A stretch of 44,947 nt of DNA from the NCBI GenBank assembly GCA_002898715.1, contig BEIA01000006.1, positions 1 through 44,947 on the forward strand, read 5' to 3'. The first letter of the stretch is position 1. Each line of letters starts with the position of its first letter. The notes under the pieces were generated by a model, which was not told the origin of the DNA, ran no database searches, and worked only from the letters and a program-made list of their open reading frames with translations. The stretch is from a bacterium HR24 (GTDB lineage Bacteria > Chloroflexota > Dehalococcoidia > SM23-28-2 > HRBIN24). Of this stretch, positions 1 to 8,026 are shown piece after piece. Made by a program: the position numbers and the translations under genes.

Positions 1-99
1 CCGTACTCGGGCGAGCGCAGCACCGAGAGCAGCCCCTTGCGGCGGCCGTTCAGTCCGCTCCCCACCTCGGCCACCACCTTCGCCACCCGGATCCCCCTC
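1..99. repeat. Terminal inverted repeat, left copy (pairs with 44849-44947)
   Basis: The first 99 bases are the exact reverse complement of the last 99 bases of the window, and the first mismatch falls at position 100. Both copies lie inside the IS607-type recombinase reading frame. Homology continues inward with mismatches to about 385 on the left and 44562 on the right. An exact match ending abruptly at 99 bases could be two recent IS copies, or it could mark where an assembler stopped in a repeat. Confidence 0.9.
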
Positions 100-332
100 T
101 CGGCCGCGAACATCGCCAGCCGCGCCACCTGGCGGTCGAGGTCGGCCCTCTGGTCGGCCGACGACACCCTGGCGTACAGCACCGCCCCGGCGTCCTCTCG
201 CTCAGGCACGTCCACCAGGATGGTGCCGGTCGGCGTCTGGCGGGCGGGCACCGGGAGCTTGCCCCGCTTCCACCACAGCCAGGCGGTCTTGTACGAGATG
301 CCGTTGGCCCGTGCCCAGTCTGACAGCTTCAT
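1..332 (-). CDS. IS607-family serine recombinase (OrfA/TnpA), 5' part, cut by window edge
   Basis: The gene reads leftward from the ATG at 330-332 and runs off the window after about 110 codons. The first 50 residues form a MerR-like helix-turn-helix (MKLSDWARANGISYKTAW, then the typical WxRxGKLPVP segment). The catalytic start of a small serine recombinase follows: LYARVSSADQRADLDRQ, where the serine of RVSS is the expected nucleophile. This domain order (HTH first, resolvase second) defines IS607 recombinases, which move elements without terminal repeats or target duplications. A TnpB gene usually follows but would lie outside the window. No stop or frameshift is visible in this copy, unlike the decayed copy at the right end. 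Confidence 0.85.
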   Translation of the reverse strand, partial: MKLSDWARANGISYKTAWLWWKRGKLPVPARQTPTGTILVDVPEREDAGAVLYARVSSADQRADLDRQVARLAMFAAERGIRVAKVVAEVGSGLNGRRKGLLSVLRSPEY

Positions 333-353
333 GGGGACAGCATACCATGAAGC
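326..353. promoter_or_regulatory. Palindrome over the recombinase start codon
   Basis: A perfect 9-bp inverted repeat (GCTTCATGG and CCATGAAGC, 10-nt spacer) covers the start codon of the IS607-type recombinase. The same arms and spacer length recur at 44594-44621 in the other copy, although the spacer sequence differs. This would suit a binding site for the recombinase's own HTH domain, either for autoregulation or as part of the transposon end. That role is inferred. Confidence 0.45.
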
Positions 354-398
354 CGGTCATGTTGCCACAAACCTGTCAGCTGTTGCAAACCCTTGCGC

Positions 399-404
399 TA
401 TAAT
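399..404 (+). promoter_or_regulatory. -10 box (TATAAT) upstream of tetR
   Basis: A consensus TATAAT lies 31 bases before the TetR start codon. The nearest TTGCAA (383-388) is only 10 bases upstream, too close for a normal -35. CTGTCA at 373-378 is 20 bases upstream and is the other candidate. The -10 assignment is reasonable and the -35 is unclear. The box sits just outside the IS607 homology, so the insertion may have supplied part of the promoter. Confidence 0.5.
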
Positions 405-435
405 CGGATTGGTAAGACGCGGGAGGTGCGTATCT

Positions 436-933
436 ATGGTGACGCAGCGCAGGAGGCGGCTGCCGGCAGAGGAGCGGCGGCGGCAGTTGGTGGAGGTGGG
501 AGGGCGCATCTTCGCCATCCACGGCTTCTCCCGCACCGGCACCGCCGACATCGCCCGTGCCTGCGGCATCGCCGAGCCCACCATCTACCGCCACTTCACC
601 TCCAAGGAAGAGTACTTCCTGGCAGTGGCCCGCGAGGCGGTGGGGCGCCTCTGTGAGCGGCTGAAGGCGGCTGCCCCCAGGGACATAGAGGCGCTGCAGG
701 CCCTCCTGGGGGAGGAGGCCGCCCAGGGGCCGGAGCTGGCCATTCTGGGACGTCTCCTCCACGAGGGGCGCGAGCCGCCCTTCCGGGAGGCGGCGGAGGA
801 TGCGGTGAAGGCCATAGGCGACGCCGTCGCCTCCCTGAGGAAGATGGCCCCCCTGGGGGAGGCAACCGTCCTGGCGGCTGCCCTGCGGGCAGCGGCGGGC
901 ATGCTTGCCGGCGAGGAGAAGTGGGCTGCCTAG
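436..933 (+). CDS. TetR/AcrR-family transcriptional regulator
   Basis: This is a 165-residue DNA-binding regulator. The TetR_N helix-turn-helix spans about residues 17-60, with the hallmark order FSRTGTADIARACGIAEPTIYRHF followed by SKEEYFLAV. The C-terminal ligand domain is short and alanine-rich, below the usual 190-220 residues in total, and gives no clue to the ligand. The start is the ATG at 436 because GGGAGGTG lies just upstream; longer in-frame readings begin inside the IS607 sequence. It is followed by a MITE-like element and then faces the tail of the molybdenum hydroxylase operon, so its target is unknown. A tempting but unproved guess is the neighbouring hydroxylase or acyl-CoA genes. 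Confidence 0.85.
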   Translation: MVTQRRRRLPAEERRRQLVEVGGRIFAIHGFSRTGTADIARACGIAEPTIYRHFTSKEEYFLAVAREAVGRLCERLKAAAPRDIEALQALLGEEAAQGPELAILGRLLHEGREPPFREAAEDAVKAIGDAVASLRKMAPLGEATVLAAALRAAAGMLAGEEKWAA

Positions 934-937
934 GCGG

Positions 938-1096
938 CAGGGATTTACCCACATCTCTTGGCGGAATACGGCTGCGGGGGATGAGCCAAAGCGCCCGCGT
1001 GTACAGGCGAACTCGTCCCCGCATCCAACGAAGGAGGTAGTAACATGCGGAGAAGAAGCCACGCCAATTCAGGATGGAGATGTGGGTAAATCCCTG
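938..1096. mobile_element. MITE-like element with 19-bp perfect terminal inverted repeats
   Basis: CAGGGATTTACCCACATCT at 938-956 is repeated as its exact reverse complement at 1078-1096. The arms enclose 121 bases with no recognisable gene; only a 14-codon reading frame (from ATG at 1044) follows an AAGGAGG. Perfect 19-bp arms around a short non-coding core are typical of a miniature inverted-repeat element. No obvious target-site duplication can be seen, and the arms do not recur in this window. A large stem-loop acting as a terminator between the converging genes is the alternative, though the long loop argues against it. Confidence 0.5.
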
Positions 1097-1108
1097 ACAT
1101 AATGCACC

Positions 1109-1420
1109 TCAGGCTACGACGTGGTGGTCTTCGCGCTGCAGGGGCGGGATGGACAGGCTCAGGACGAGGGCGTCGCGCTCGCCCGGGCGCAGGGCATGAA
1201 CCACCCCCTTCTCCACCCGCACCGTTTCGTAGGGCAGTAGACGGTAGGTCCGTTCCCCCACCTGGACCTCCACCTCCGACTCCAGGACGGTGTATATCTG
1301 GACGCACTCGCGATGGTAGTGGGGGGAGACGTGCTCGCCCTGGCGCAGACGCAGGATGCGCAGGCTGCACTCGGCCGTCTCCACGTGGGAGAGCACCTCG
1401 TAGTTGCCCATGGACTGCAT
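1109..1420 (-). CDS. Small single-domain cupin protein
   Basis: A 103-residue protein made of one cupin barrel. It carries the HxH...E-type metal motif (SPHYHRECVQIYTVLE, about residues 32-47) and the second-strand signature HALRPGERDALVLS. Such small cupins bind a metal or a small ligand and may be enzymes, isomerases or sensors; the family alone does not decide. The gene starts 11 bases after the stop of the molybdenum subunit on the same strand, so it is the last gene of that operon. A role in handling the hydroxylase substrate or product is plausible but inferred. Confidence 0.75.
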   Translation of the reverse strand: MQSMGNYEVLSHVETAECSLRILRLRQGEHVSPHYHRECVQIYTVLESEVEVQVGERTYRLLPYETVRVEKGVVHALRPGERDALVLSLSIPPLQREDHHVVA

Positions 1421-1431
1421 GGCCGCGCCCC

Positions 1432-3732
1432 CTAGTCCCGCAGCTTGCCCAGGGCGCGCAGGACCCGCTCGGGCGTCAGGGGCGCCTCGAAGACGCGGGC
1501 GCCCACGGCGTCGGCCACGGCGTTGGCCACCGCCGCCGGCCCGGGCACGATGGATGGCTCCCCCACGATCCGCGCGCCGTAGGGACCCTCTTCCGAGGGC
1601 ACCTCGACGATGATGGCCTCGATGGGCGGCACGTCGCGGGCCGTCGGCAGGCGGTAGTCGAGCAGGTTGGGGTTCAGCAGCCGCCCCTTTTCGTCGTAGA
1701 CCATCTCCTCGAAGAGGGCTATGCCCAGGCCCTGGGCAGCGCCCCCCTGCATCTGCCCCTCCACCGACTTGGGGTTGATGGCGAAGCCCACGTCCTGGGC
1801 CACGGCGTAGCGCAGCACCGTGACCTGGCCCGTGTCGGGGTCCACCTCCACCTCGGCCACCTGGGCCGTAAAGCCCGGCGCCTGGCGGCGGGCGGTGATG
1901 GCCCCCCGCCCCACGATGGGGGCGTAGCGGGCGCCGAAGCCGGTGGTCAGCCGCCCCAGCTCGCGGAAGGTGACCTGCTTTTCGGGCTGGCCCCTGGCCC
2001 GCACTACTCCGTCCTGCATCTCCAGCTCCTCGGCCGGCACCTCCAGGCGCTGGGAGGCAATGGCCAGGATCTGCTGGCGGGCGTCCTCGGCGGCCAGCTT
2101 CACCGCCCGCCCCACGGTGTAGGTGGTCTTGGAGCCGGCGCTCATGCCGGCGTAGGGGGCGGTGCGGGTGTCGCCCGTCACCACCGAGACCATCTCCAGG
2201 GGGAGGTTCAGCTCCTCGGCGGCGATCTGGGCGAAGGAGGTGTTGGTGCCGGTGATGTCGGCGGCCCCGACGGTGACGTTGATGGTGCCGTCGGCGTTAA
2301 GGCCCACGGTGGCCGAGGCGGGCTGCAGGCCGCCCAGCCAGCCACCCACGGCCAGCCCCACCCCGCGGTGGGGATGCTGGCGTATGCGGCGCCGCTCTCG
2401 CCAGATGTCGGTGCGGGCGATGGCCTCCAGGCATTCCTTGAGGCCGATGGCCGGGTAGGGCTGGCCGCTGGGCAGGGGGTCGCCCTTCTCGACGGCGTTC
2501 TTCAGCCGAACCTCCAGGGGGTCCAGCTCCAGACGCTGGGCCAGCATGTCCATGGCGCTCTCCAGGGCAAAGGCCACATGGGGGGCACCAGGGGCACGCA
2601 GGGCGCCCACGCTGACCTTGTTGGTCAGCACCTCGAAGCCCTGGATGTCCAGGTTGGGACACTTGTAGGAGCCGCCGATGAGCAGGCAGCCCGGCAGCAC
2701 CGGTGCCCCCGGGAAGGCGCCGGCATCGTAAATGACCCGCGCCTGGAGGGCCACCAGGGTGCCGTCGGCCTTCATGCCCGCCTTGAGCTGGACCACGGCC
2801 TGGGGCGCTGGGGTGGCCGCCAGCATGTCCTCCCGTCGGCTCATGGTCAACTTCACGGGGCGCCGCACGGCCATGGCCAGGGCGGCCACCAGCGGCTCAT
2901 ACAGGTATATCTTGCCCCCGAACCCACCCCCCACCTCCGTGGCCGTGACCCGCACCCGCGCCTCGGGCAGGCCCAGGGTGCGGGCCACCTCGTGGCGCAC
3001 GTGGAAGGGGGCCTGGGTGCTGGACCAGATGCTCAGCTCGCCGCTGGCGTCGTAATCGGCGATGATGACGTGGGGCTCTATGTAGGACTGGTGGACCATG
3101 GACGAACGCCAGGTGCCCTCTACCACGGCGTCCGCCTCGGCAAAGCCCGCCTCCACGTCCCCCCGCCGGAAGGTGATGCTGGAGGAGACGTTGCTGGGGT
3201 GGGACTGGGCCTGCTCCTGCTGGGCCTCGACGGTGATGTGTCCTTGTTCCTCGGAGCGGTCGGCATCGCGGATGGCGCCGGTGCGGGCCAGGGGCGCATC
3301 GTCGCGCATGGCCTCCAGGGGGTCCACCACCGCCGGCAGCTCCTCGTATTCCACCTCCACCAGGTCGCGGGCATAGGCAGCGGTGTAGGGGTCGCGGGCC
3401 AACACCGCCGCCACCGGCTGGCCGTAGAACAGCACCTCGTCGCTGGCCAGCAACACCTGGGCGCGGGCATCGGGGTTGGTGCGGTGGGGCGGCAGGTCGG
3501 CGGCGGTGAGGACGGCCTCCACGCCGGGCACCGCCAGGGCCTTGGAAGCGCCGATGCGGCGAATGCGGGCGTGGGCCACAGGGGCGTGCACCAGCTTCAC
3601 GTGCAGCAGGCGGGGCAGACGCAGGTCGTCGCCATAGACGGTCTGGCCCGTCACCTTGGCCGTGGCGTCGATGCGGTCCACGGGCCTTCCCACGTGCCGG
3701 AACCGGGGCCGCTCAAGGGTCTCTCGCGCCAT
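1432..3732 (-). CDS. Molybdenum hydroxylase large subunit (xanthine dehydrogenase/CoxL family)
   Basis: This is a 766-residue catalytic subunit that would bind the molybdopterin cytosine dinucleotide cofactor and hydroxylate an organic substrate with water as the oxygen donor. The a/b hammerhead domain occupies about residues 20-130. Cofactor loops include SSTQAPF (Gln240) and GGGFGGK (268-274). A GEPS motif near the C-terminus supplies the expected catalytic glutamate (about residue 725). The AYxCSFR active-site loop of true aerobic CO dehydrogenase is absent; GALRAPGAPH occupies the comparable place. It is therefore better called an aldehyde, xanthine or N-heterocycle hydroxylase than a form I CODH. 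It follows the iron-sulfur subunit by 5 bases. Confidence 0.9.
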   Translation of the reverse strand: MARETLERPRFRHVGRPVDRIDATAKVTGQTVYGDDLRLPRLLHVKLVHAPVAHARIRRIGASKALAVPGVEAVLTAADLPPHRTNPDARAQVLLASDEVLFYGQPVAAVLARDPYTAAYARDLVEVEYEELPAVVDPLEAMRDDAPLARTGAIRDADRSEEQGHITVEAQQEQAQSHPSNVSSSITFRRGDVEAGFAEADAVVEGTWRSSMVHQSYIEPHVIIADYDASGELSIWSSTQAPFHVRHEVARTLGLPEARVRVTATEVGGGFGGKIYLYEPLVAALAMAVRRPVKLTMSRREDMLAATPAPQAVVQLKAGMKADGTLVALQARVIYDAGAFPGAPVLPGCLLIGGSYKCPNLDIQGFEVLTNKVSVGALRAPGAPHVAFALESAMDMLAQRLELDPLEVRLKNAVEKGDPLPSGQPYPAIGLKECLEAIARTDIWRERRRIRQHPHRGVGLAVGGWLGGLQPASATVGLNADGTINVTVGAADITGTNTSFAQIAAEELNLPLEMVSVVTGDTRTAPYAGMSAGSKTTYTVGRAVKLAAEDARQQILAIASQRLEVPAEELEMQDGVVRARGQPEKQVTFRELGRLTTGFGARYAPIVGRGAITARRQAPGFTAQVAEVEVDPDTGQVTVLRYAVAQDVGFAINPKSVEGQMQGGAAQGLGIALFEEMVYDEKGRLLNPNLLDYRLPTARDVPPIEAIIVEVPSEEGPYGARIVGEPSIVPGPAAVANAVADAVGARVFEAPLTPERVLRALGKLRD

Positions 3733-3737
3733 CTCTC

Positions 3738-4226
<489 letters not shown>

Positions 4227-4229
4227 GGC

Positions 4230-5114
4230 CTAGCCTCTCCTGGCCCTCTCGATGGCCTCCCGCAGCAGGCGCTCGGTCATGACCCCCACCAGGTGGCGGC
4301 GGAGGGCCGCCGAGCCGCGCACGTCGGATATGGGGCGCGCCTCCTCCTGGGCGATGGCCGCCGCCCGGGCGATGGCCTCCGGGCTGGGGGCCTGCCCCTC
4401 CAGGGCCGCCTCCGCCCGCCGCGCCCTGATGGGCGTGGGCGCCACCGCCCCCAGGGCGATGCGGACTTTTTTGAGGGTCCGACCACCGTCGTCCAGCGCC
4501 ACCGCCACGGCCACCCCCACCACGGCGATATCCATCTGCTGGCGGGGGGTGTGGCGCCGGTAAAGGGAGGCGCTACGGGGCAGGGGCGGGGGCAACAGGA
4601 ACTCCGTCAGCAACTCGCCGTGGCGGAGGACCGTCTCGCCCGGCCCCAGCCAGAACTCCTCCAGGGGCAACAGCCGCTCGCCCTGCGGCCCCACAATGCG
4701 CGCCTGGGCCTCCAGGGCCAGTAGGGGCGGGGCGGTGTCGGCGGAGGGGGCCGCGTTGCAGACGTTGCCGCCCACCGTGGCCATGTTCATGGTCTGGCGG
4801 GACCCCACCAGCCCGGCGCCGTCGGCCAGGGCGGGGTAGCGCTGGCGCACCCAGTCGTTACTGGCCACCTCGGCCATGGTCAGGCCAGCCCCCAGACGCA
4901 GCCCCTGTTCCTCATGCCAGCCAAGGGCCCTAAGCTCGGGCAGGCGACGGAGGGAGACGAGGTAACGGGGATAAGGGAACTTGTGCCCTCCCTCTTTCAG
5001 TTGGACCACCAGGTCGGTGCCGCCGGCCAGGGGCCGTCCCCCTTCGCCCTCGCGCCTGAAGATGTCCAGCGCCTCGTCCAGGCTCCGGGGGGCGAAGTGA
5101 GCGAAGGGCCTCAT
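4230..5114 (-). CDS. Molybdenum hydroxylase medium subunit, FAD-binding (CoxM type)
   Basis: This 294-residue flavoprotein subunit passes electrons from the iron-sulfur clusters to an external acceptor. Two FAD-binding signatures are intact: LAGGTDL (residues 29-35) and TVGGNVCNAAPSAD (113-126). The CO-dehydrogenase flavoprotein C-terminal domain follows. It is the first gene of the M-S-L operon, the classical order. No Shine-Dalgarno sequence is evident before the ATG at 5114. A CATAAT hexamer (reverse strand, 5129-5134) lies only 14 bases upstream, so the transcript may be nearly leaderless. Confidence 0.92.
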   Translation of the reverse strand: MRPFAHFAPRSLDEALDIFRREGEGGRPLAGGTDLVVQLKEGGHKFPYPRYLVSLRRLPELRALGWHEEQGLRLGAGLTMAEVASNDWVRQRYPALADGAGLVGSRQTMNMATVGGNVCNAAPSADTAPPLLALEAQARIVGPQGERLLPLEEFWLGPGETVLRHGELLTEFLLPPPLPRSASLYRRHTPRQQMDIAVVGVAVAVALDDGGRTLKKVRIALGAVAPTPIRARRAEAALEGQAPSPEAIARAAAIAQEEARPISDVRGSAALRRHLVGVMTERLLREAIERARRG

Positions 5115-5742
5115 GGAAGCAAAGCCAAATTATGGTCTCCGTGGAAAAAGCCAGACGTGGCACCGGCGCCTAGGATCAGGCCCTGGCTACAAAACGCTGT
5201 AGGGAAGGTGTAGGCAGGCAGTAGGCCCGGGCACGAAGTCTCAGACCTCGGGCCCTGGCCCCTCGGCAGCGGTACCCGTGCACGGCGAGTCCGCGCGCGG
5301 CAGTCTCGCAATAGCTGCACGCCAGCGGCAGCCGGGCGGGTGACCCTGCACGAACGCCTCCTGCCGGGGGCCCCGCAGTGGAAAGCAGCCCAAGCCGTCT
5401 CGAGACGGTATGGGCCACATCTCCCAAGGCGGCCTCCCGCGGGGAGACCTTTCCGCACGAGCTGCAGGAGTGGGTGGTCATAAAACCGGCTGCCGGAGTA
5501 GGAAGAGACGTTCGATAGCCAGGGCGGACAGCGCTTGGCGGCCGTGCTGGAGTCCCCCCTCACCCTCCTCCGCCAGCTGGACAGATCCGGCTCCCCCTGG
5601 GCGCTAGGAGGCGAGGGTCTGTCCTGCCCTCGCACCTTTGGGTCGAACCGGTCGTCGAAGCTCTCTAGCATCTGCGCGGGGGATGCCAGCACCCCCTGCC
5701 ATAGCGCCTTTGCGAAGCTGCGCCTACGGCCCATCTGTCCCT
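5115..5742 (-). other. 628-bp gap without a confident gene; possible gene relic
   Basis: No intact gene is evident between the CoxM-like gene and caiB. On the minus strand an ATG at 5734, 8 bases after the caiB stop, opens a frame whose first 35 or so residues look protein-like (FAKALWQGVLASPAQMLES, then FDDRFDPK). The rest turns into an arginine- and proline-rich translation typical of non-coding GC-rich DNA. A second minus frame (5176-5481) has scattered CxxC pairs but no recognisable fold. It could be the relic of another operon gene, like the decayed hydratase upstream of caiB, but I cannot name the family. Confidence 0.3.
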
Positions 5743-6948
5743 CTAGAGGATGGCGCCCTCGTCCTTGAGGCGGACAATGTCGTCCCAGCCATATCCCAGC
5801 TCGAGCAGCACTTCCTCGGTATGCTGGCCGAGCTCCGGCGCCGGGCTCCTGGCCCCCATAGCGGGGAAGTCGGCCGGCCCGGCAATGAATTCTCCACCCT
5901 CATCTGACGCTGCAAGGAGGACCCCCGCCTCTCGGACGAGCGGGTCCTGCACCGCCTCGTTGACGGTGTTTACCGGCGCCCACCACACTCCGTGGCGGTC
6001 GAGAACGGATCCCCACTCGTGCCGGGGGCGCTGAGCGAAGGCTGCATCCAGCTCGGCGACCAGCGCAGGAGCGTTATTGGCCCGCGCGTAGATGTCGCTG
6101 AAACGGGGATCGTCCACCAAGTCCTCCCGCCCCAAGGCCCGACAGAGGCTGGCCCAGTGGCGGTCCGGCTGGACACATAGGAGCCAGAGCCACCGGCCAT
6201 CGCCCGCCCGGTAGCAGTTGATGAGCGGGTTACGCACGTGGTAGCGGTCCACGGGCCGGACCGTGCTTCCCAGCCGGGCCGCCCGCAGGAGGTCCCAGGC
6301 AAGGAGGAAGGCACCTACGCGCAGCAGCGGCACCCCTACCCACATGCCCTGACCTGTCCGTTCCCGCTGTGCTAGGGCGGCGCAGATAGCCCCCGCTGCT
6401 GCGAGGCCGGTGGCGTGATCAAACAGCATGTTGGGCTCTTGGGGCGGCTCCCCGTCAGGGTCATGGGGGGGACTCACGAGGCGGGCCATGCCCAGCCGGG
6501 CGTAGACCCCCACGTCCACCAGGGCCCGATCGCTCTCCCTGTGGTCATGGCCGTAGCCGCTTACCTGGCAGTAGACCAGCCGACGGTTCCGCGAGGCCAG
6601 CTCCTGGTAGGTGCACCCCAGCTCCCGCAACGCCCGCGGCCTCAGGTTGGTCACGACGACGTCGACCTTGCTAGCCAGCTCATAAAGGACGCGTCTTGCC
6701 CCCTGCCGGCGAAGGTCAAGGGCCAGGCTGCGCTTGCCACGGTTCACCTGCTCGAAGAAGGGGTTGCGGTCGCCCCGCCCGGTCGGAAAGGTGGAGGTGA
6801 GGACGGCCCGCAAGGGGTCGCCCTCGGGCGGCTCGAGCTTGAGCACCGAAGCCCCCCATTCGGCCAGCAGATAGGCCGCCGCGGGGGCAGCGATCCACTG
6901 CCCCAACTCGAGGACGGTCACACCGGCCAGAGGGGCCTCCATTTTCAT
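5743..6948 (-). CDS. CaiB/BaiF family (class III) CoA-transferase
   Basis: A 401-residue enzyme of the formyl-CoA transferase family, which moves CoA between carboxylic acids through an aspartyl-CoA thioester. The N-terminal Rossmann-like part has the usual LAGVTVLELGQWIAAPAAA start and EPPEGDP loop. The catalytic aspartate is Asp177 in NMLFDHATGL, at the position equivalent to Asp169 of formyl-CoA transferase. The C-terminal LGQHTEEVLLELGY signature is complete. The start chosen is ATG 6948 (MKMEAPL), where the family homology begins; longer readings run into the decayed gene upstream. Its likely job is to activate a carboxylate with CoA for the neighbouring beta-oxidation enzymes. Confidence 0.9.
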   Translation of the reverse strand: MKMEAPLAGVTVLELGQWIAAPAAAYLLAEWGASVLKLEPPEGDPLRAVLTSTFPTGRGDRNPFFEQVNRGKRSLALDLRRQGARRVLYELASKVDVVVTNLRPRALRELGCTYQELASRNRRLVYCQVSGYGHDHRESDRALVDVGVYARLGMARLVSPPHDPDGEPPQEPNMLFDHATGLAAAGAICAALAQRERTGQGMWVGVPLLRVGAFLLAWDLLRAARLGSTVRPVDRYHVRNPLINCYRAGDGRWLWLLCVQPDRHWASLCRALGREDLVDDPRFSDIYARANNAPALVAELDAAFAQRPRHEWGSVLDRHGVWWAPVNTVNEAVQDPLVREAGVLLAASDEGGEFIAGPADFPAMGARSPAPELGQHTEEVLLELGYGWDDIVRLKDEGAIL

Positions 6949-6959
6949 CGCCACCCCCT

Positions 6960-7490
6960 TAAGGCGGGCTTCCGTCCCCGTGAGGGGCATTGCCCCTCGG
7001 GGTCGCCCACGTCTCGCAGGACAATGCCGGGTGCGGGGTTGTTCGGCCGAGCAGCGTCCAAGCGGGGACGGCCCCAATCGGGCGCCACCATGTCCTCAGC
7101 CGTGCTCGGAACGTATTCCGTGCGGCCGGGAGCTGGCCTGTGGGGCGCATCGCCCATAGCTCTCCTAAAGGGGACCGAGATGGCAGGCAGCTCGTGGCGC
7201 TGCCGCCCGCAGCCAGACCCCACCTGGGCTCCGCCAGGCCAATGCCGAGGTCCTCGGTCGCCGCTGGCAGATCGCAGGCCGGGGCCAGCCCCGTTCACCC
7301 GGTCAGGGAGTGGTCGTTGATGGTGGCCGTGACCCGCTCGTAAGAGGGGTGGTCGGCCCGTGATAGCCGCGCGCACGAGGTTGGCCCCAGTTGGGAAGCT
7401 AGACGCCCCCTTGACGGCAATGATGGCCACTCGTGCGCTATCGCGGGCCCCGCACGCAGCCGCGCCTGGGCCTGCTCCTTGACCACGGGC
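6960..7490 (-). pseudogene. Decayed enoyl-CoA hydratase/isomerase (crotonase) gene
   Basis: Crotonase-family signatures appear in order but in different frames. DSARVAIIAVKGASSFPTGANL (a spoiled form of the usual AFcaGADL loop) is read in one frame. TATINDHSLTG (usual form AxxNGHxxGGG) is in a second frame and is followed by an in-frame TGA at 7297-7295. After that stop the same frame continues ACDLPAATEDLGIGLAEPRW, then GLAAGGSATSCLP and SPLGELWAM. These match the oxyanion-hole and FGxPExxxGLxPGGG regions. The N-terminal region is unrecognisable and the C-terminal third is lost. It lies between the DUF35 gene and caiB on the same strand, so the operon once encoded its own hydratase. Confidence 0.75.
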
Positions 7491-7570
7491 GGACGCGTAA
7501 CGCCGCAGGCCCGTGGTCGATTCAGGCCGACACAGGCGACGCCGTGGTGTGCCCTGGCAGGGGGCCGCCC

Positions 7571-8026
7571 TCATTGCTGTCCCTCTGGGTCAGCGGAGTC
7601 CGTCTCCATACCATCGGGCCGGAAGAGGACAAGCCCCACCTCGTCCGAGAGGCGCTCGAAAGTGGCCCGCACCGGCATCTCCACCCGCACCTCCTCCGGC
7701 CGGCAACCGACGATGTTGGTGACCAGTCGGGGGCCCTCTTCCAGCTCCACGATGGCGAGGACGTACGGTACCATAGCAGCGAAGGCTGGCGTAGCCGCGC
7801 GCCGCACGACGGTATAGGTGTAGACCCGACCCCGCCCGGAGGCCTCGTGCCACTCCAGCTCCTCAGCCAGGCAACGTGGGCAGAAGGGCCGTGGATAGTA
7901 AATGAACAGGCCACAGCGCCGGCAGCGCTGCAACAGGAGCTTGCCCTCCGCCGCTCCCCGCCAGAAGGGGGCGCTGATACGGGTGGGCCGGGGCAGCGGC
8001 CGTTCCTGCACCTCTCGCTCGCTCAC
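7571..8026 (-). CDS. DUF35 zinc-ribbon/OB-fold protein, partner of the thiolase-fold enzyme
   Basis: A 151-residue protein. The N-terminal rubredoxin-like zinc ribbon carries C35, C38, C49 and C52 (RCRRCGLFIYYPRPFCPRC), and an OB-fold follows (GRVYTYTVV...VAIVELEEGPRLVTNIVG type). DUF35 proteins bind acyl-CoA and act as obligate partners of thiolase-like enzymes; in steroid degradation ChsH2-DUF35 pairs with the aldolase Ltp2. The start is the GTG at 8026, which overlaps the upstream stop in a GTGA arrangement, a sign of translational coupling to the thiolase-like gene. A longer ATG reading would run back into that gene and is unlikely. Confidence 0.88.
   Translation of the reverse strand: MSEREVQERPLPRPTRISAPFWRGAAEGKLLLQRCRRCGLFIYYPRPFCPRCLAEELEWHEASGRGRVYTYTVVRRAATPAFAAMVPYVLAIVELEEGPRLVTNIVGCRPEEVRVEMPVRATFERLSDEVGLVLFRPDGMETDSADPEGQQ

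Noticed and set aside
1432-3732. Aerobic CO dehydrogenase (coxL) label
   Set aside because: The AYxCSFR active-site loop is missing, so only the broader xanthine dehydrogenase/molybdenum hydroxylase family is supported.
5176-5481. Minus-strand frame with CxxC pairs that could be a zinc-ribbon protein
   Set aside because: The cysteines are irregular, no fold is recognisable, and the frame lies in a low-quality arginine/proline-rich translation.
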